DNA from: Ichthyophis bannanicus
Taxonomy: Eukaryota > Chordata > Amphibia > Gymnophiona > Ichthyophiidae
Length of the DNA: 64,000 nucleotides
Assembly (NCBI GenBank): GCA_033557465.1
Contig: CM066033.1
Coordinates: 15,439,080-15,503,079, forward strand
Direction of reading: 5' to 3'
This document shows, in pieces, positions 41,965-51,830 of this stretch (position 1 is the stretch's first letter; every line of letters starts with the position of its first letter). The notes beneath the pieces were generated by a model, which had not been told where the DNA came from, made no database searches, and saw only the letters and a program-made list of their open reading frames with translations. The position numbers were made by a program, and so were the translations under genes.

Positions 41965-43001
41965 GGGCTAAAGGATACTCAGCAGCGGTGATTTTTACCT
42001 TGTTAGGGGCTAGAAGGAGGTCAACGTCGTTGGCGTACATTCGTGTTTGGCGCATTTTCGAGGCCTGCTGTGTCAGCAGACATTGCGAGGCATTACGGGC
42101 ATCAATACCACAAGTGTTGGCGTTCTTGCAAGATGGTTTTCAAAAAGGTTTGGCAGCCACGTCCTTAAGAGTGCAGCTGGCAGCGCTATCCTGTTATAGA
42201 GGGAAGATCAAGGGGCGAGCACTGGGCTCACATCCGGACATTAAGACATTCTTAAGGGCGGTACTGCTGTTGAGACCTCCGTGTAGACAGGTCCTTCCTC
42301 AATGGGATATACAGTTGGTGTTGGGAGCGTTGGGGCGACAGCCGTTTGAACCGGTGGGTACGGCGTCCTTGAAAGATCTTACGCTGAAAGTGGTTTTTCT
42401 AGTGGCGATTGCGTCAGCTAGGCGGATTTCAGAGTTGCAGGCCTTATCTTGTAAAGAGCCCTTCCTATCCTTTTTCGAGTCTAAGGTGGTTTTAAGACCG
42501 GTACCATCCTTTTTGCCGAAAGTAGTTTCTCCTTTTCACATAAATCAAGTAGTTTCGTTGCCAGGGTTCCGAAGGGCTTCGGGGGACTCGTCGGTGGGGC
42601 AATTGCATCTTTTAGACGTTCATCAGGCCTTAAAGAAGTATATTCGGAGAACGGCGGAGTTCCGAAAGTCGGACAGATTATCTGTGCTGTTCGGAGGTCC
42701 TAGGAAAGGAGAAGCAGCGTCTAAAGAGTCTATTGCCAGGTGGATTAAAAGGGCAATAGGGTCAGCTTATCTGCTAAAGGGGAAGATGGTACCAGAAGGC
42801 TTGCGAGCACATTCCACTAGAGTGCAGGCGGCGTCTTGGGCTGAGTACAAATTTGTCCCAGCAGCGGAGATTTGTAGGGCGGCGACGTGGTCGTCCTTAA
42901 ATTCCTTTGTCAAACACTACCGCCTGCATGTTCAAGCGAGTGCGGATACCTGTTTTGGATCGGCGGTGCTTCAGGCTGGTCTGACAGGTCCCACCCGTTG
43001 A
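41805..43001 (+). CDS. DIRS copy B tyrosine recombinase
   Basis: An open 398-codon frame overlapping the end of the polymerase ORF, as is typical of DIRS. The true N-terminus is about SGSVLAYSLALERARLR. Core-binding region: VLAFLQDGFQKGLAATSLRVQLAALSCYRG. Catalytic domain: IASARRISELQAL (first Arg), KKYIRRTAEFRKS, AHSTRVQAASW (H-x-x-R) and KHYRLHVQ (Tyr). All four expected residues are present. The enzyme recombines circular cDNA into the genome without a target duplication. No internal stop; this is the best-preserved recombinase of the four DIRS copies. Confidence 0.93.
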   Translation: MAPAALVCGSVEVGSGQALASTSHEGSVVTGSIIDAPSGSVLAYSLALERARLRAKGYSAAVIFTLLGARRRSTSLAYIRVWRIFEACCVSRHCEALRASIPQVLAFLQDGFQKGLAATSLRVQLAALSCYRGKIKGRALGSHPDIKTFLRAVLLLRPPCRQVLPQWDIQLVLGALGRQPFEPVGTASLKDLTLKVVFLVAIASARRISELQALSCKEPFLSFFESKVVLRPVPSFLPKVVSPFHINQVVSLPGFRRASGDSSVGQLHLLDVHQALKKYIRRTAEFRKSDRLSVLFGGPRKGEAASKESIARWIKRAIGSAYLLKGKMVPEGLRAHSTRVQAASWAEYKFVPAAEICRAATWSSLNSFVKHYRLHVQASADTCFGSAVLQAGLTGPTR

Positions 43002-43020
43002 GTTCTTTCACTGCTCTGTT

Positions 43021-43128
43021 ACATCCCCAGATGTTCCGGGACTAGACTGGAGGGACGCTAAGGAAGGTTAAATTAGACTTACCTGCTAATTGTTGTTCCT
43101 TAAGGAACTCCAGTCTAGTCCCGGATCC
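43021..43128 (+). repeat. DIRS copy B internal complementary region
   Basis: First half (ccagatgttccgggactagac) complements the left terminus at 37607-37645. Second half (aattagacttacctgctaattg, then ccttaaggaactcc) complements the right terminus at 43491-43548. The join ctaaggaaggttaaat gives the circle junction. Confidence 0.92.
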
Positions 43129-43379
43129 CTCCTGCGGTGGTTTTGGTACTGGAGCCTGAAGCAGACGGGATCCACAGGTAAGAGAAAATAATTAAGCTGT
43201 GGGGGCTTCCGGTTCCTCTAGGGAGGTATCAGTGGGGGTGTAGAGGAAGGTCCGTTCCCTTCGGGGAGGGAGAGCGAGGACCTCTGCATATTTAAAAAAA
43301 AGAAAAAATATTAGTTGCAGTTTACTGTTAATAAGTGATTGCTACTTAATTGTTGCTCTGGTGAGTCTACTTTGTCAAC

Positions 43380-43549
43380 AGGTTACTGGAGTGAAGAGGC
43401 AGTGCCTGTGTCCTTATACCAGTGTCATCAAAAGAATGACGTTTCTCAGTCTCCAAGCTGCTGGAAGAGGAGCACAACCCCAGATGTTCCGGGACTAGAC
43501 TGGAGTTCCTTAAGGAACAACAATTAGCAGGTAAGTCTAATTTAACCTT
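43380..43549 (+). repeat. DIRS copy B right inverted terminal repeat
   Basis: Contains ctcagtctccaagctgctgg, gactagactggagttcc and the outer end caggtaagtctaatttaacc. It pairs with 37604-37738. Confidence 0.9.
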
Positions 43550-44827
43550 TTGCTGTAATCAACCAAACCCTTTGATTAACACGCTTAGAACAAACTGGCT
43601 TTACTGATGTCGCTCTGAATTGCTTCTGTTCCTATTCATCAAGACATGTTTTTAGGTGTCAATAAATGCTAATAGTCTCTGCAATCTACCTACTGTCATA
43701 TGGTGGCCCTCAGGGGTCTGTTTGGCCGCTATTTTATTAAATATTTTCATCTCACCCCTGGCTACCTTGATATCGGATTTGGGAGATCAGAGCTTATTTT
43801 AATGCAGCTGACATTCATCTCCTTGTTGCTCATGACAGTTGGGATTTGAATTTTCAGCATAATTAGAGCACAAGCTGGAGATTTCCAGTAAATACTGCCT
43901 AGGATCCAAGGCCAGTCTCACCTCCACCAGCCCTTCCAGCCCCACAACCACGTCTTCCCAACATGCTTTGCTCTTCCAACGAGTCACCAAATATGCAAGA
44001 AGTCCCCTTTCTCCAGCACTGGCTAAAGGCCTCTGGGAATGCCCTCATTGTATCACCTATATATAATTTTACAGGCATTTCCTTGCTAATGTGCTAAAGG
44101 AAGCCTTCCCTGATTCTTCAAATATTCTCTTTCACCTCTGCTCGCCGAACAAGGCTGGACACAGCTACAAACTGGACCAGATGTCGGCCTACAGCAGCAC
44201 CATTTGGGGGGTAACAACAGCAGAGCAGTGACCCTTTGAACATTTGCACCCCGTTGCTCACCTTACCTCTGCCAGAGCCGACTCAGCCCTGCCTAAAAGC
44301 TTCACAGCGCATCAGTGACCCTTTGAACACCTGCACGCAAACCCTTAAGGACTGTAGATATGTATTGAATGTATAATCATCTCAGTCAGTTCATTAATAT
44401 TAAAATGCATTACTGTAAATTACATTATCTACTGTGGCTTGTCTTAACCCACAAGAACTGCAAAAACTGAACTTCACCTCCCCTGGGCCACTAACGTTCT
44501 TAGGTTATGCCTCTTTGGCTAAATCAGATGGTATCATGCTCATCAATCATGTTCCCCCCGTGCAACAATGGAGAAGCCCCTCCACCGACCCGCAAACCCC
44601 AGCAGCCCTTTTAACCACACACACATGCTTCAACCCTGATCCCGCCCACAGGTCTCACACATCCATCAGCTGCCCCCTACGGCTCCACAGGTAGACTACT
44701 CCATCAAAAGAATGGAAACACAGTGGGAGGTAGAGAGAGGACAACGGCCTCTTATCCCACCAGCGCTGAAGCACTAAATGGCACATGCTGACCTTAGTAA
44801 GACGTCCAGGAGGAATTTTATACTTAC
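43550..44827. other. No recognised gene; probable intron/intergenic DNA of the KRAB gene
   Basis: No further exon of the minus-strand KRAB gene and no zinc-finger motif was found here. ORFs are short and domainless. Confidence 0.45.
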
Positions 44828-44941
44828 TTGTTACAGGAGGCTGGATCTGCTCAGTCATCTCTGAGTCAGGATGATCCATGAAGGGGAGATCATCCTCTTG
44901 TTTAACGCTCAGTGAGAACACAGATGTTACAATCGGAAGAC
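44828..44941 (-). CDS. KRAB gene exon 4 (linker)
   Basis: Acceptor tttcatcatag and donor gtaagtat on the minus strand. Encodes an acidic linker with [15 protein letters not shown]. 114 bp, phase 1 in and out. Confidence 0.82.
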
Positions 44942-47900
44942 CTATGATGAAAAAAAAATATCTAAAAGGATTCATAAGAGATGATCTGACAAACCTAAAT
45001 TAGTAAATTAATTTTAAGTCTACAAATGTTGGATAATAATCACCTCATCTCCTGTGATCTCAAAATTCAAAGCCCTTAAATCCAAAACATTTACTTACTC
45101 ATCGTTGGGTCATTAAAGTTTTCTTTTCCCTCCCACTCACAGGGTTGAGTGAAATATTTCTCATCTTCCTTTTTAATCTTGACTATGACATCAGGATTAA
45201 CAATTGAATAACCTGTAAAAAGAAATATGAAAACTGTTCTGATGAAGCAGTGTTTGAGTGTGTGGACATGGAAGTATGTATTATATATCTTTGGGTTGGT
45301 TGTATTTCTCTGACAAAGCTTGGATGAGATGAGGCAATTGCAAGATTAAACCTTGGAGGTTTTCTGGTGCAGTCGTTTCTGTTCTTCTCTGTGATAGCAG
45401 GTTACTGCCTTATGTAGGAGCTGGGGTTCTCAGAAAGGAGTCTGAGAGGTAAATCCTCCCTCCTGCTCTCCTGAGCCACATGTCTTTGCACAGGAAAGGG
45501 AGACAGACTGCAGATGGTCTTGTATGGATCCTCTAATTTATGGTTTACATCTGATCTTTCTGCACTGAGCTACATCGTTTGTAGAGCCTGCAGCAGTGGA
45601 GTCTGTCACTGGCTCCCAGAGAGCAACAGCACCTCCTGCTGGTTATGAGATGGAATCACAAGCCAGGCTCCAAATTTCAGGGGTCTCTGGCACCTGATAC
45701 CTGGGATTTTTCCTGTCTAGATAGAATGGCAGCGCACATCTCACAATGAGTCTGTACATAGCAGATGCTAGATGAGCAGATTTACCTTGTGATATTAGAA
45801 TGCCGTGAATCTCCTTGATAACCTTCTTGTACAGCTCCTGCTGCCATTCTCCCAGAATGTCCCACTCCATGTCTGAGAAGTAAGCAGCGACGTCCCTGAA
45901 TGTGACCGATGCCTGGAACAGCAAACAGGACACTCAGCTGCACTTTCATTCTGGTGTGTGTGTAATATAATTTGCCAGTGAGATTAGCAAGTTCCTTTCT
46001 CCTAAATATCCAGTATTTTGTTTAGATTTCCAGAGTTTCTCTGGGGACCAGGCAATCACATCTCCTGTCTTTATAAGCAATTGGATAGAAAATATGGCAC
46101 TAGCCTATGTGGGTTAGAAAGTAGGTGGCAATAACTGCTGAAGGGGTGATGGAGGCTGGTGGGTTGGAGACTGAAGACAGGAAAGTGGAAAGTGCTAGGG
46201 TCCGCCCTGGAGAGAGGAGTAAGAAAGCGTCTGAGAGTCAGACAAAGAGACGGAGTGTAAAAGTGTGTCTATGTCTGTGTTCGTGTGTGTCTGAGAGAGA
46301 GAGTCTAAGAAAGAGCATTATTACAGAGAAGTGGATTAGCGACTCTCATGAAAGGGATACAGCCGTCTCAGGTTATAATATGCTCAAGACAAAGATGGCA
46401 GCAAAAGGAAAAGAGTAGCTCTTTAAATCAAAAACAGTATGAAAGTGGATGAAATGCAGAGGGCACAGGAAGCACTGTGGGATGCGACAGAAAGAAGCCA
46501 TAACACCTCTGTGTGCATTCATGTGATCTACAGATCTGCAAATCAGATGGAGGAACTGCACAAAGATCTGACTGATGACACACAAAAGGTGGGCATTAAG
46601 GAGGACGTGTTATTGGCAGGAAACTGCAACCTGCTAGACATGGATTGGAGTATCCGGTCTTCAGGTTAGGAAATTCAGCAGCACTTTTACATGCATTAAT
46701 GCAGCTGGAAACATCATGCTTTCTGGGCCAAATTAATGCAGGATAACGGAGCCCAATCCAAAGCCCACCATCTACTGAAGAAGCCAGGGATTTGTCAATT
46801 AAAAATAGCACCCCTCTGCCTATTCTCACAAATCCCTGGCAGCCTATCAGTAAGGGCTACCACCTTCCCACACCATCCCATGCAACTATCAATTTTGCAG
46901 ACAGAGTACTCCAAACAGTCTGGCAGGTGAAAGTTTTCTACCAATGACACTTATCCCTTCATTCCCAACTTTTAGCCGCCTTCAGACAGATCTCTGTCCA
47001 GTTCCTCCATCTGAGACAGAGGTCAGGGAAGCAGACATGCACATATGGAGTTGCCATTTCCCTTTTCTATGATGACCCACAGCACCTTCTCCTTTCCCCA
47101 TGTCCTCTGTATTTCAGTCACTTTGACATTTTTTGACAGGTATTCAGGTGCTGCAGGTTAGTAAATCCTGCAATAAGTATTCTGCGATAATAACTGTAAA
47201 AACCTGCTATTTTATCACAGCTTTGTAAACAGATCCTTAAGGGTGAAGGAACTTGCCCAAGATCACATGGATTGTCTGTAGAAAAGCAGGATTTGAATGC
47301 TCTAACTAGTAGGCTATTCCTCCATTTCAGAAAAAGACAAACTGGGAAAGAGGAGAAAAAGTTGAAAGAGCAGCATAGGGCATGGATTCTGCCTTATTTG
47401 GCAGAATAACCACTCAAGGTACGTTCCAGGTTGCCCCTCATGGGGTCAGGTGCTGCCATTTTCCAGGATGGTGGTGCAGAGGCAGGAACATGTAGGCATC
47501 ACTCCTGCCTCCTTATGAAAAAGATACCAGGATGGGAGGATCAGAGATACTAGAGGGAAGGGACAGCAGAGTGCCAGGGGTTGGGGGTGTAGTGGTCTCT
47601 TGGGCAACCAATTTATTTTGTGGGGTTCAGGGGTGGGGGAGCTAAGGGTCACTAGTTGATGGAATTTTTTTTTAAGAGTTCAGAGGGTGGGGGACCAGGG
47701 CCACCAGGTTACCAGGCCACCAGTGATGTTTTTTGAGGAGTCAGGGTGAGGGCTGTTGGGATCTTTAGGATCAGGGAGTTTCAGGCAGGTGAATGAGCCT
47801 CTTTGAGCCATCTGACGTTTTTGCTTCTGGCTGCAAGTAGTTCAAACCCATGTGCACATGTCTTCCACCCTCTGTCTTCTTTTGCACAAAATTTTGCACA

Positions 47901-48153
47901 CAGCTATTTAGCATTACATATTGTTAATGTATATTTTGGGAAAAAATTATGCATTAATCTTGCATTAGAAAACTGCTCTAACACAGCTCTAACACAACGT
48001 TCCTGCAGCAAGGTCAAGGAGGGAAAGTTGCAAGAGCAGCATTTGCAAACGTTTTCTTTGAAATGCTGATGCCCTGTGCAGAAGAGGAGAATAAACAATT
48101 CTTACCTTATCAAAACCCAAGGCACACATTTCCCTCCTGTTTTCCTTCTGCAT
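44828..48153 (-). CDS. KRAB-domain gene, 5' coding exons (partial, spliced)
   Basis: Four exons join in one frame: 48153-48106 (start and leader), 45912-45786 (KRAB A box, 127 bp, the usual size), 45212-45099 (114 bp) and 44941-44828 (114 bp). After the start exon each junction is phase 1. Acceptors are TTCCAG, TTTACAG and CATAG; donors are AAG/GTAAAT, TGA/GTAAGT and CAA/GTAAGT. The product begins [16 protein letters not shown], then [15 protein letters not shown] and [14 protein letters not shown] (KRAB A), then acidic linker segments with [10 protein letters not shown] and [12 protein letters not shown]. No stop interrupts about 134 residues. KRAB recruits the KAP1/TRIM28 corepressor in tetrapod zinc-finger repressors. 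The zinc-finger exon should lie at lower coordinates but is not seen; DIRS copy B lies in that direction. It may be a split live gene or a relic. Confidence 0.85.
45099..45212 (-). CDS. KRAB gene exon 3 (linker)
   Basis: Acceptor tttttacag, donor gtaagtaaa. Encodes [16 protein letters not shown] followed by an acidic tail. 114 bp; keeps the frame. Confidence 0.82.
45213..45785 (-). other. Intron 2 of the KRAB gene
   Basis: Non-coding; nothing else recognised. Confidence 0.6.
45786..45912 (-). CDS. KRAB gene exon 2 (KRAB A box)
   Basis: 127-bp exon, the canonical KRAB A size, with acceptor tgctgttccag and donor gtaaatc. The A-box signature [10 protein letters not shown]...EW...L...Q.ELYK.V is intact. 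Confidence 0.9.
46500..46672 (+). pseudogene. CR1-like LINE endonuclease fragment
   Basis: The plus-strand frame gives [18 protein letters not shown] and then [14 protein letters not shown], which fits the AP-endonuclease stretch ending in GDFN, here altered to AGNCN. Only about 55 codons are recognisable. Confidence 0.6.
47235..47335 (+). repeat. MIR/CORE-SINE-like fragment
   Basis: Core-like aacttgcccaagatcaca is followed by aggatttgaatgctc, in the order seen in MIR-type SINEs. Family assignment is tentative. Confidence 0.5.
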
Positions 48154-48177
48154 TCTTAGGCTGCTGAGAAGAATCCC
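48106..48177 (-). CDS. KRAB gene exon 1 (start codon)
   Basis: Acceptor-like ccattaacag before 48177 and donor gtaagaattg after 48106. The ATG at 48153 gives 16 codons joining in frame to the KRAB exon. The acceptor implies a further upstream non-coding exon. Confidence 0.7.
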
Positions 48178-48199
48178 CTGTTAATGGAAGGATGAATAA

Positions 48200-48450
48200 G
48201 GCAGAAGGACGCTGGACTAATTCCTAAGGGTCTCACATAGTCCCTTCTCTCCCATTTGCAGATCAGGGGCTGCGGCTTGCAGGGATTTCCTGTCCTGGGG
48301 AAACAGGAAGTTCCTGCTTCTAACACAAGTCTTTCCTTCTCTTTGCAAACTTAGCAGACACTGTAACTAGAGGAAGGAAACAGGGTAGAGCATGCTCAGT
48401 ATCCTCTCGTGACATCATAATGTAGGAGCCCGCCTCCTTAAGGTGGATCT
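48200..48450 (-). promoter_or_regulatory. Candidate promoter/5' leader of the KRAB gene
   Basis: The minus strand has a GC-box-like GGAGGCGGGC (about 48428-48437), a CRE-like TGATGTCAC (about 48410-48419) and ETS-type AGGAACTTCCTG (about 48305-48317) upstream of exon 1. No TATA box is evident. Inferred from position and motifs only. Confidence 0.4.
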
Positions 48451-48516
48451 GCAGAGATGGCAGATAGAGGCAGAGTGTCTAAGGCAGCAGAGGGAAGTAA
48501 GATTGTAGCAGCGGAG

Positions 48517-49347
48517 TGTATCCAACCAAATAATACCAGGAGTCACTTTTCGGGATCTAAGCCTATTTATTGTGCACAGGAGCGTGTCCAAAAAGTGACT
48601 GAGCAAAGTTCTTACAGAAACATATTCATTTATACATTCTTCTAACAGTTTGATAGATGCAGACTCTCTATTGGTCCCAACACCCCCTGCATTTGTCCAA
48701 TCACAAATCCCTCCTGGGCCTAGCACCCAGCTCCCCCTTCCCAAACTGTTCTAACAAAGGTGCAATTTCTAGGTCTCGTTAGAATTCTACAGCAAGGTCC
48801 TTTCTAGCTTCAGGAATGCATGTATTGAAATATTTCTATCCTCAGAACACAAAAGAATAATGGAAGATTTATGCACTCATGAAAACTTCTTATTAAGCAA
48901 TTTCAAAACAGCTTTCTCAAACTTTCACAGACTTTTAGTTCTTACTAAGATGGGGGTTGGGACCTTTTCCACTATTCCCCCTTCTCACTTCAGCTAAACA
49001 AAAAGGCATATTAAAAGTATAAGATACATTATACATTTGATACAATTCTACTTCAAAGGCTTCTGCTAGCTTCTGCTCCAAGGACGTTTGCTAGCCATAG
49101 GAATGTGAATAAATGTGAATGTATCTTAATCAGAAATGTGTTAACCAAAAAGTGTTGATAGACATTATGCAGACTTGGCAAGAAGCAGATTTCTTTTTCT
49201 AACTGGCAATTCTGATTCTTTTAGCAGCCGTACTGAAAAGTAGAGGGTTTAAAAATCCAAGTCACTTTCAGGTTCTTACCGGCTCATCATATTCACAAGT
49301 CATAGCAGACAGCTTATAGTTTATAGGCCATAGCCTATCACATTCCC
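48517..49347 (-). repeat. 3' LTR of the ERV
   Basis: Minus-strand start TGTGATAGGC directly follows a polypurine tract (AAAGGGGGAA, about 49348-49357); the end is GGTTGGATACA at 48517. Inside, TATAAAT (48628-48634) and AATAAA (48566-48571) mark promoter and polyadenylation signal. Length is about 830 bp. A second purine run (GAAGGGGGAATAG, about 48980) lies within it. Confidence 0.82.
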
Positions 49348-49457
49348 CCTTTGATTATTCTCACCCTAATGTTAAAGTGGGTGGGAACCAAATCACATAG
49401 CATAGCATACTCAGTGTATGGTGGGGCTTCCTCTTGGGGTAAAGCCTGATAGCAGCT

Positions 49458-49961
49458 CTACGGTATTATCCATAATAAGCAGAGGGGTATTAGACATCCT
49501 AGGAGGAATAAATGACACATATACTGCTCATCATAGCAATAGGCTTGTTCCCATGACCCACAACGATAATAACCAGTTCTATTAATAGCATCACATGCAT
49601 CAAAATCCAGAAAAACATTCAAAAGAGCCCCATCCTCATTGTTCCATCGCAGTTCCAAAACATGATAGGAAGGATTCTGGCGGGGGTTGAAGCAAGTCCT
49701 TGTATTCCCTTTTGTGCAGATACTCAATTCTGTCCCATTATACACACATCAACTGACTACACCAGTGCAGGTATAGTAAGAGTGATAAAGTAAAGTTTGA
49801 GTTACTTTTATCCCAGTTCGAGTGGTAGTTATGCAGGCTGCACAGGGAGGTTGGGCAAAAGTAATTTCAAAGCACCCCAAGGCTGCTGCCAGAATGAAGC
49901 AATAATAAGGATTCATGATGAGCATAGTCTCTGGAAAATTGGTGGAACTGTCGATTTCCAC
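49458..49961 (-). pseudogene. ERV env, N-terminal part
   Basis: A hydrophobic signal-peptide-like start (about 49915-49860, FILAAALGCFEITFA) is followed by a Cys-rich surface-subunit beginning. One in-frame TGA at about 49748 splits the two visible pieces. About 165 codons remain. The rest of SU and all of TM (fusion region, membrane anchor) are absent, so no entry function can remain. Confidence 0.75.
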
Positions 49962-50289
49962 AACGTATGACAGATGTAGGGTTGATTGTAGATCCTCAAG
50001 CTTCCGCCGTACGTAGACCTACCAGCTTTGTGGCAGGAGTAGGGCTGTAGATTCCAAAGTATCACAGTCTTTTAGGATGTCTCAGACTCTAGCATAGTCT
50101 CTCAAGATAACACAGTCTCTTTAGAAGATCGTGATTTCTCAAAGTAACAGTCTCTCAGGATGGTGGTTGTTGTCGTAGGGTGAGCCGCAATGGAGTTTCA
50201 GGATCATTTATGGAAGTCCAATAACCAAGTTCAGAAGCGGCTGCTGGCTTTACTCGGCTGTGATGAATCCAAGGCTCAAATTCTGCAAC

Positions 50290-51440
50290 TTTAACTGCTG
50301 TAGGGGTTGACAGTAGAACAAACGTAGGGTCCTTTCCAGTGAGGCGCTAATGGCATCTTCCTCCACTCCTTGATCCACACTGAGGTTCCAGGCTTGAAAG
50401 GATGCAGCGATTCAGTCAAGTTGATGGGCAGCTGATCTTGTACCCAGGTATGGAGATTCTGCAAGACAGAACTTAAAGCCAATAGTTCTTGTCTAGTGAT
50501 TTCAGATCCAATTTGTCTCATATCCCCTCTTATCCCTTGGACAATAGGAGGGGGTCGCCCATACAGGATCTCAAAAGGGGAAACTCCTAATGACTTGGTG
50601 GGGGCTGAGCATATCCTGAGAAGTGCTATAGGGAGAACCTGGGGCCATTTCAGGTGAGCTTCCTGACAGAGTTTGGACAAGTGAGATTTCAAGATACGGT
50701 TCATACGCTCTACTTTCCCTGAACTTTGAGGTCTATATGCCGTATGCAATTTCCACTGCACCTGTAGGGCTCGGGCTAACTGCTGAGTTACTTGGGATAC
50801 AAATGAGGGTCCATTATCTGACCCTATCGTTAATGGTATGCCAAATCGGCGAAGGATCTCATGCAACAGGATCTTGGTGACTTCTCTGGCTTTTTCAGTT
50901 CTGGTGGGGAATGCCTCTACTCACCCAGAGAAGGTACAAACTAAAACCAACAAGTAGTGATATCCATTTGCTCGTGGCATCTCAGTGAAATCCACTTGCA
51001 AGTTACTCATGGGGGCAGCCCCTACTGACTGAACTCTCGGGGGTGGATTAGGACCCTGCTTGGCATTGTTTTTGGCACAAGTTAAACATTGGTGAGCTAC
51101 TGAAGCTGCCAGGGGCCCTAGTAATGAGATACAGAAATGGGGTCTAAGGGCTTTTTCCATAGCTGTTTTTCCATAATGAGTGGTCTGATGAAAAGCCCGA
51201 ACAAAAGCTGGACCTAGTGCCTCAGGGATTACAGTTGGACCTGGAGGTTGGCCGCCCTCTGGCGACGGCAGCACTATCCACCCATCTGTTAACACTCCCC
51301 CTTCCTTTTCACAGTAGTAATCTAACTCTTTGGAGGTATATCGGGGAGCCCATAAATTGAGAGGGGTTGGAAACAGAGCTGCCTGGACTGATGTATCTTG
51401 GGTCAGAGTTTGTCCAGTTGTGGCTGCTTTTCGGGCAGAG
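50290..51440 (-). pseudogene. ERV integrase
   Basis: The N-terminal HHCC zinc region is visible around 51200-51070 (H...H then CLTC). The catalytic core has Asp in the LQVDF context (about 50995), Asp in GSDNGPSF (about 50815) and Glu in GKVERMN (about 50720), i.e. the D,D-35-E triad. The C-terminal domain extends to 50290. A TGA in the core at about 50921 replaces a likely Trp codon. The enzyme would insert proviral DNA; this copy is interrupted. Confidence 0.88.
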
Positions 51441-51830
51441 GTGTCTGCAAACCTATTTCCTTGTGAGACCTCTCCTCCTCCTGTCTGATGACCTCGACAA
51501 TGCATGACTGCTACTTGCTTGGTGGCCCACACTGCCTCTAATAGTGTCAATATCTCGGGGCCATACTTGATGGACTTGCCTCCTGAAGTTATCAGCCCTC
51601 GCTCTTTGTACAGGGCCCCATGGGCATGTAAAGTTGTGAAAGCATACTTTGAGTCTGTGTAAACATTTACACAAAGCCCTTTTCCTATTTGTAATGCCCT
51701 AGTGAGGGCTATCAGCTCAGCTTTCTGTGCTGAAGTCCCTGGGGCCAGAGCTGAGGATTCGACTACCTAGTCCAGAGTCACCACTGCATACCCAGCACAC
51801 CGATATCCATTGATAACAAGACTGCTCCCA
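51441..51830 (-). pseudogene. ERV RNase H
   Basis: The frame shifts relative to RT near 51717. AQKAELIALTRAL, VYTDSKYAF and the HCRGHQ segment followed by NRFADTSARKA identify a gammaretroviral RNase H with its D-E-D-H-type residues partly preserved. Confidence 0.82.

Larger units (their letters stand above)
37604..43549 (+). mobile_element. DIRS copy B with both termini
   Basis: A 5.9-kb DIRS element with inverted terminal repeats (37604-37738 and 43380-43549), gag-like ORF, RT, RNase H, methyltransferase-like domain, overlapping tyrosine recombinase and an internal complementary region (43021-43128). The complementary region contains complements of both outer ends joined at GGTTAA/CCTTAGC, which fixes the boundaries near 37605 and 43549. 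DIRS elements insert through the recombinase and make no target duplication. It has several frameshifts and a TGA in RT. Confidence 0.93.
45913..48105 (-). other. Intron 1 of the KRAB gene
   Basis: Holds the CR1-like fragment at 46500-46672 and a MIR-like piece at 47235-47335. The GT/GA-rich run at 46255-46320 is simple sequence. Confidence 0.6.

Noticed and set aside
44655..44975. 106-codon minus-strand ORF as a stand-alone protein
   Set aside because: It is exon 4 of the KRAB gene read through both flanking introns; splice sites fit better.
45943..46420. Intronic plus-strand ORF 46125-46418 as a gene
   Set aside because: Low-complexity Ser/Arg/Glu content from a GA/GT-rich run; no domain.
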